Source: Verrucomicrobiaceae bacterium UBA7681 (GTDB taxonomy: Bacteria > Verrucomicrobiota > Verrucomicrobiia > Verrucomicrobiales > Verrucomicrobiaceae). Taken from it: a stretch of DNA of 64,000 nt. The first letter of the stretch is position 1; each line of letters opens with the position of its first letter. The translations under genes were made by a program, and so were the position numbers. Under the pieces are notes generated by a model. It was not told the origin of the DNA and ran no database searches. It worked only from the letters and a program-made list of their open reading frames with translations. Location: positions 5,720-69,719 of the forward strand of contig DLGZ01000004.1 of NCBI GenBank assembly GCA_002482965.1. Reading direction: 5' to 3'. This document shows, in pieces, positions 61,601-64,000 of this stretch.

Positions 61601-64000
61601 CCAGCATCAGCCACACCTTCGCCAATCCAGGGCGCTACACCGTGGTCGTGACAGCTACGGATGATTCCGGCGCGGTCGTCACCAGCACCTTCTTCCAGGC
61701 CGTTTATGCGCCGCTCACCGCCAAGAAGCCTGCCGTTTCCTCCAGCCTCATCTTCGAAGACCGCACCACTGGCAACGACCGCGTGTGGCTCGTCAATCCG
61801 GACACCGATAGCGTGACCGTGCTCGATGCCGTCACTCGCGCCAAGCTCGCCGAAACCAGCGTCGGCACCGCACCACGCAGCCTCGCCCTCGCACCAGACG
61901 GTCGCGTCTGGGTCACCAATGCCGAAAGCTCCACCATCACCATCCTCAACGGCACCACCTATGCCGTGGCCAGCACGCTCACCCTGCCACGCGGCTCTCG
62001 CCCCTTTGGCATCGCCTTTGATCCGAATGGCACTGCCGCCTACGTGGCTCTCGAAGGCAGCGGACGTTTGCTGAAGCTCAATCCAAGCACCGGCGCACAG
62101 ATTGCCACGCTCAATGCAGGCCAGCATGCGCGTCACGTTTCCGTCAGTGCGGATGGCGCACGCGTCTATGTCAGCCGCTTCATCACGCCTCCACTCCCCG
62201 GCGAAAACACCGCTGCGCCAAACACCACCGGACGTGGTGGCGAAGTACTCGTTGTCACCGCCTCCACACTGGCGATTGAGCGCACCATCCTCCTGCAGCA
62301 CAGCGAGCAGGCAGACACCCCCACCTCCGCTCACGGCCTCCCAAACTACCTCGGCGCAACGGCCATCTCTCCCGACGGCCTTTCCGCCTGGGTGCCCTCC
62401 AAGCAGGACAACATCAAGCGCGGTTCCTTGCGCAATGGCGAGGGCCTCAATCATGATCAGTCGCTGCGCGCCATCGCCAGTCGCATCAATCTCACCACGC
62501 AGGCAGAAGACTACGCGGGCCGTGTGGACTTCGACAACGCCGGCATGCCCAGCGCAGCAGCGTTTGACCCTTGGGGCATCTACATCTTCGTGGCCTTGGA
62601 AAGCAGCCGCGCCATCGCCGTGGTGGACGCATGGAACAAGACCGTGGTCACCCGCTTCGATGCCGGGCTCGCTCCTCAAGGTCTCGCGCTGTCACCGGAT
62701 GGCCGCACCCTTTTCGTGCATAACTTCATGAGCCGCACCGTCAGCGTGCACGACGTCAGCAGCCTCATCCAGGGCGGCAGCGCAACACCTGTCACACTGG
62801 GTGTGGTGAACACCGTCACCACCGAAAAACTCAGCGCCACAGTGCTCAAGGGCAAGCAGCTCTTCTATGATGCAGCAGACGTACGTCTCGCCCTCCAGGA
62901 ATACATTTCCTGCGCCTCCTGTCACAACGACGGCGGTCATGACGGCCGCACCTGGGATTTCACCGGCACCGGCGAAGGCCTGCGCAACTCCATCACCCTG
63001 CGCGGCCACGGCGCACATGGCGCGCTGCACTGGACCGGCAACTTCGACGAGGTCCACGATTTCGAAGGACAGATCCGCGTCTTTTCCGGCGGCACCGGAC
63101 TCATGACAGATGCTCAGTTCAACACCGGCACCCGCAGCCAACCGCTGGGTGATTCCAAGGCCGGTGTGAGCGCCGACCTCGATGCGCTGTCTGCTTATGT
63201 CACTTCGTTGACCACAGAATCCAGCAGCCCGAATCGCAACACGGACGGCTCCATGACCTCCGCTGCATTGGCTGGCGAGCGCATCTTCCGCCAGCAAAAC
63301 TGCGCTTCATGCCACAGCGGCGCGGGTTTCACCAACAGCGCGCTCAATGTCTTCCGCGATGTCGGCACCATCAAACAGCCCATCAGCGGCAAACGCCTCA
63401 ATGGCACGCTCACCGGCTTCGATGTCCCCACCATGCGCGGCCTCTGGGCCACCGCCCCCTATCTGCATGATGGTTCTGCTGCCACACTCGCAGATGCCGT
63501 CACCGCGCACCAAGGCGTGACATTAAATACCACCGACCTCGCCAACCTAGTCGCCTATCTCCAGCAGATCGACAACGCACCCGCCACAGCACCGCTGCCA
63601 GTCACGGTGGAACTCGCCACCACAGCCCCAGCTTCCCTGAGCGCTCCCTTTGGCGTCACCGCCACTTTCAGTCATCCCGTGACAGGATTCACCCTGACAG
63701 ACATCAGCGTGACCGGCGGCACAGCCAGTGCTCTCACCGGCTCGGGTGCGAGTTACAGCTTCACCATCACCCCCACGGCCAATGTCACCATCAGCATCGC
63801 CGCAGCTCAGGCGCAGGATGCAGACGCGGTGACAAACCTTGCCTCCAACATCCTCACACGCACCTACACACCGGCAGCCAGCGGCCCCGCCTTTGTGAGC
63901 CAGGACATCGGCACTGGCTTCCTTGCGGGTTCCACCAGCATCAACATCAGCACAGGCGTTCATACGCTGGTCGCCTCAGGCCAGGACATCTACACCACGG
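58627..64000 (+). CDS. Galactose-oxidase-like copper radical oxidase fused to lectin, PKD, YVTN and two-haem cytochrome c domains (3' end missing)
   Basis: At least 1,791 residues, open at the window edge. The signal region (hydrophobic core about 23-38) ends near LRAG. The Kelch/galactose-oxidase part (about 75-540) keeps the copper-radical site: HDMFC (Cys144) and a WYN Tyr (Tyr189) for the Cys-Tyr pair, RNYHS (Tyr403, His404), and THSMNTD (His487). Two putative-Ig (He_PIG) domains flank an L-type-lectin-like domain (about 640-860), followed by a PKD domain (FRWNFGDGTP, about 960-1035) and a YVTN-type propeller (about 1040-1400). The cytochrome region has CASCH at 1429-1433 and at 1559-1563, with TMRGLWATAPYLHDG after the second. 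Another Ig-like domain begins before the edge. It is probably cell-surface or periplasmic. Confidence 0.85.
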   Translation, partial: MNIPTKVKKQAVTPSLFRSLARSALFLLISSSSLFSLRAGEDDHGLNDQLSAEAQALAPAFTLLAPAATVLTNRISQGEWGSVISWTPHIPVTAATLPDGRLLTFASNQRTTFPVGAEFTYAAVWNPATGVFTEINNTRHDMFCGGTSMLPDGRVVINGGRNTTKLSSVFDWRTNQWTALPNMNDGRWYNTSVALTDGSVFTVTGDGGTNTAERWSAAGGWARLSSINWAPQVALPGYVTRWHPLIVVAPDGRLFHGGPTDQMNWLTATGTGSLTYSGVNVPGAHYPKEGSFALYDEGRILVAGGSASTTPNASDSSTGTSTNLAFTIDIRTGTPVLASAPSMSFTRQFANSVILPTGEVLVIGGNTSGLKFNDTGSVLIPELWNPTTRQWRQLAPMSVPRNYHSLALLLPDGRVWSGGGGLSGNSADHRDGQLFTPPMLYNADGSLATRPVINQTPSYIGIGTTFAVQATPGITKFSFIKMSSQTHSMNTDLRYLSLPFTETSPGVYVVQGHANLSVMTPGYWMLFGVTANGAYSVAKVIQVDPAQSVTVANPGSQFSAVNAPATLAVYGVAPGNGSVTYTATGLPTGLAINASTGVISGTPTVTGTFSSSRVTVTDGITTASATFTWTITPPNLSQNFTTFTSAAGLQLNGSTSVSNGVLVLTPNTGNQAGSAFLTAPVPVSEGTSFSSRFVFRMNGSGDGADGMTFVLQGSAATALGAAGGGEAYEGILKSLAIELDTYAGGTDPNANHLGILTNGVVSPHLSTATPTFDMENGASHTLWVDYDGPSDTLRIYIAQGVSTTKPASPILTQTALKLASIVGPSAWLGFTGATGGSANTHEVLAWQVNVNAFASPTPPVVTNPGARSSVINQATSLSIQATDANQDTLAFSAAGLPTGLSINAASGIISGTPTAAGSFPVTVSVTDGNTTPATTSFTWVISNALTVQQSQSAPAGSGAAVTMTAASAGGANPRFRWNFGDGTPQTAYSSSASISHTFANPGRYTVVVTATDDSGAVVTSTFFQAVYAPLTAKKPAVSSSLIFEDRTTGNDRVWLVNPDTDSVTVLDAVTRAKLAETSVGTAPRSLALAPDGRVWVTNAESSTITILNGTTYAVASTLTLPRGSRPFGIAFDPNGTAAYVALEGSGRLLKLNPSTGAQIATLNAGQHARHVSVSADGARVYVSRFITPPLPGENTAAPNTTGRGGEVLVVTASTLAIERTILLQHSEQADTPTSAHGLPNYLGATAISPDGLSAWVPSKQDNIKRGSLRNGEGLNHDQSLRAIASRINLTTQAEDYAGRVDFDNAGMPSAAAFDPWGIYIFVALESSRAIAVVDAWNKTVVTRFDAGLAPQGLALSPDGRTLFVHNFMSRTVSVHDVSSLIQGGSATPVTLGVVNTVTTEKLSATVLKGKQLFYDAADVRLALQEYISCASCHNDGGHDGRTWDFTGTGEGLRNSITLRGHGAHGALHWTGNFDEVHDFEGQIRVFSGGTGLMTDAQFNTGTRSQPLGDSKAGVSADLDALSAYVTSLTTESSSPNRNTDGSMTSAALAGERIFRQQNCASCHSGAGFTNSALNVFRDVGTIKQPISGKRLNGTLTGFDVPTMRGLWATAPYLHDGSAATLADAVTAHQGVTLNTTDLANLVAYLQQIDNAPATAPLPVTVELATTAPASLSAPFGVTATFSHPVTGFTLTDISVTGGTASALTGSGASYSFTITPTANVTISIAAAQAQDADAVTNLASNILTRTYTPAASGPAFVSQDIGTGFLAGSTSINISTGVHTLVASGQDIYTT

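Noticed and set aside
61495..62679. 394-residue minus-strand ORF in the oxidase fusion gene
   Set aside because: The plus strand encodes in-frame PKD and propeller repeats here, so the minus frame is a shadow.

Overview
This is a GC-rich (about 60 percent by eye), gene-dense bacterial chromosome segment. The content points to Verrucomicrobiota, probably Verrucomicrobiales of the Prosthecobacter/Verrucomicrobium type. The indicators are a DUF1549/DUF1553 protein, a sorbosone-dehydrogenase-like propeller beside an azurin/PA14 protein, a ThuA-like protein, a PEP-CTERM protein, an autotransporter barrel, two MoxR/VWA clusters and very large secreted multidomain proteins. The assignment is inference from gene families. 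I saw no tRNA, rRNA, CRISPR array or intact insertion sequence.

Layout. 0-13 kb holds mixed housekeeping and envelope genes: DUF1549/1553, purD, DUF362, an M23 peptidase, a two-gene sorbosone-dehydrogenase/cupredoxin unit, a ClpS-like adaptor, an MFS transporter, ferritin and a PEP-CTERM protein. 13-15.5 kb holds an autotransporter gene lying between two direct copies of the 3' end of the neighbouring batD-batE gene. 15.5-23.7 kb (minus strand) is a complete MoxR/Bat operon: moxR, DUF58, DUF4381-like, batA, fused batB-batC and fused batD-batE. 23.8-25.6 kb holds an AraD-type aldolase/epimerase, a small lipoprotein and a thioredoxin-fold protein. 25.6-37.9 kb is a signalling island with one membrane histidine kinase and three hybrid kinases. 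Two of these carry periplasmic SBP-type sensor domains, and all three share the same C-terminal kinase-receiver module. 38-56 kb starts with a ThuA-like gene, then a 2,939-residue secreted TPR protein, then a second, differently built MoxR/DUF58/VWA operon. A small gene and a PolyVal-kinase-like gene sit inside that operon. 56-58.4 kb carries a D-2-hydroxyacid dehydrogenase and leuB, convergent on a shared terminator. From 58.6 kb to the window edge runs one incomplete ORF: a galactose-oxidase-like copper radical oxidase continuous with lectin, PKD, YVTN-propeller and two-haem cytochrome c domains.

How the genes work together. Both MoxR clusters fit the known pattern of an AAA+ ATPase acting with VWA proteins at the membrane, probably on envelope assembly or stress. 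The hybrid kinases look like sensors of small extracellular solutes. The copper oxidase fusion, cupredoxin and sorbosone-type propeller suggest periplasmic or surface oxidation of carbohydrates or aldehydes. The most unusual items are the copper-oxidase/cytochrome fusion with a long inverted repeat in front of it, the kinase-like pair inside the second Bat operon, the giant TPR gene heading that operon, and the batD 3'-end duplication around the autotransporter.
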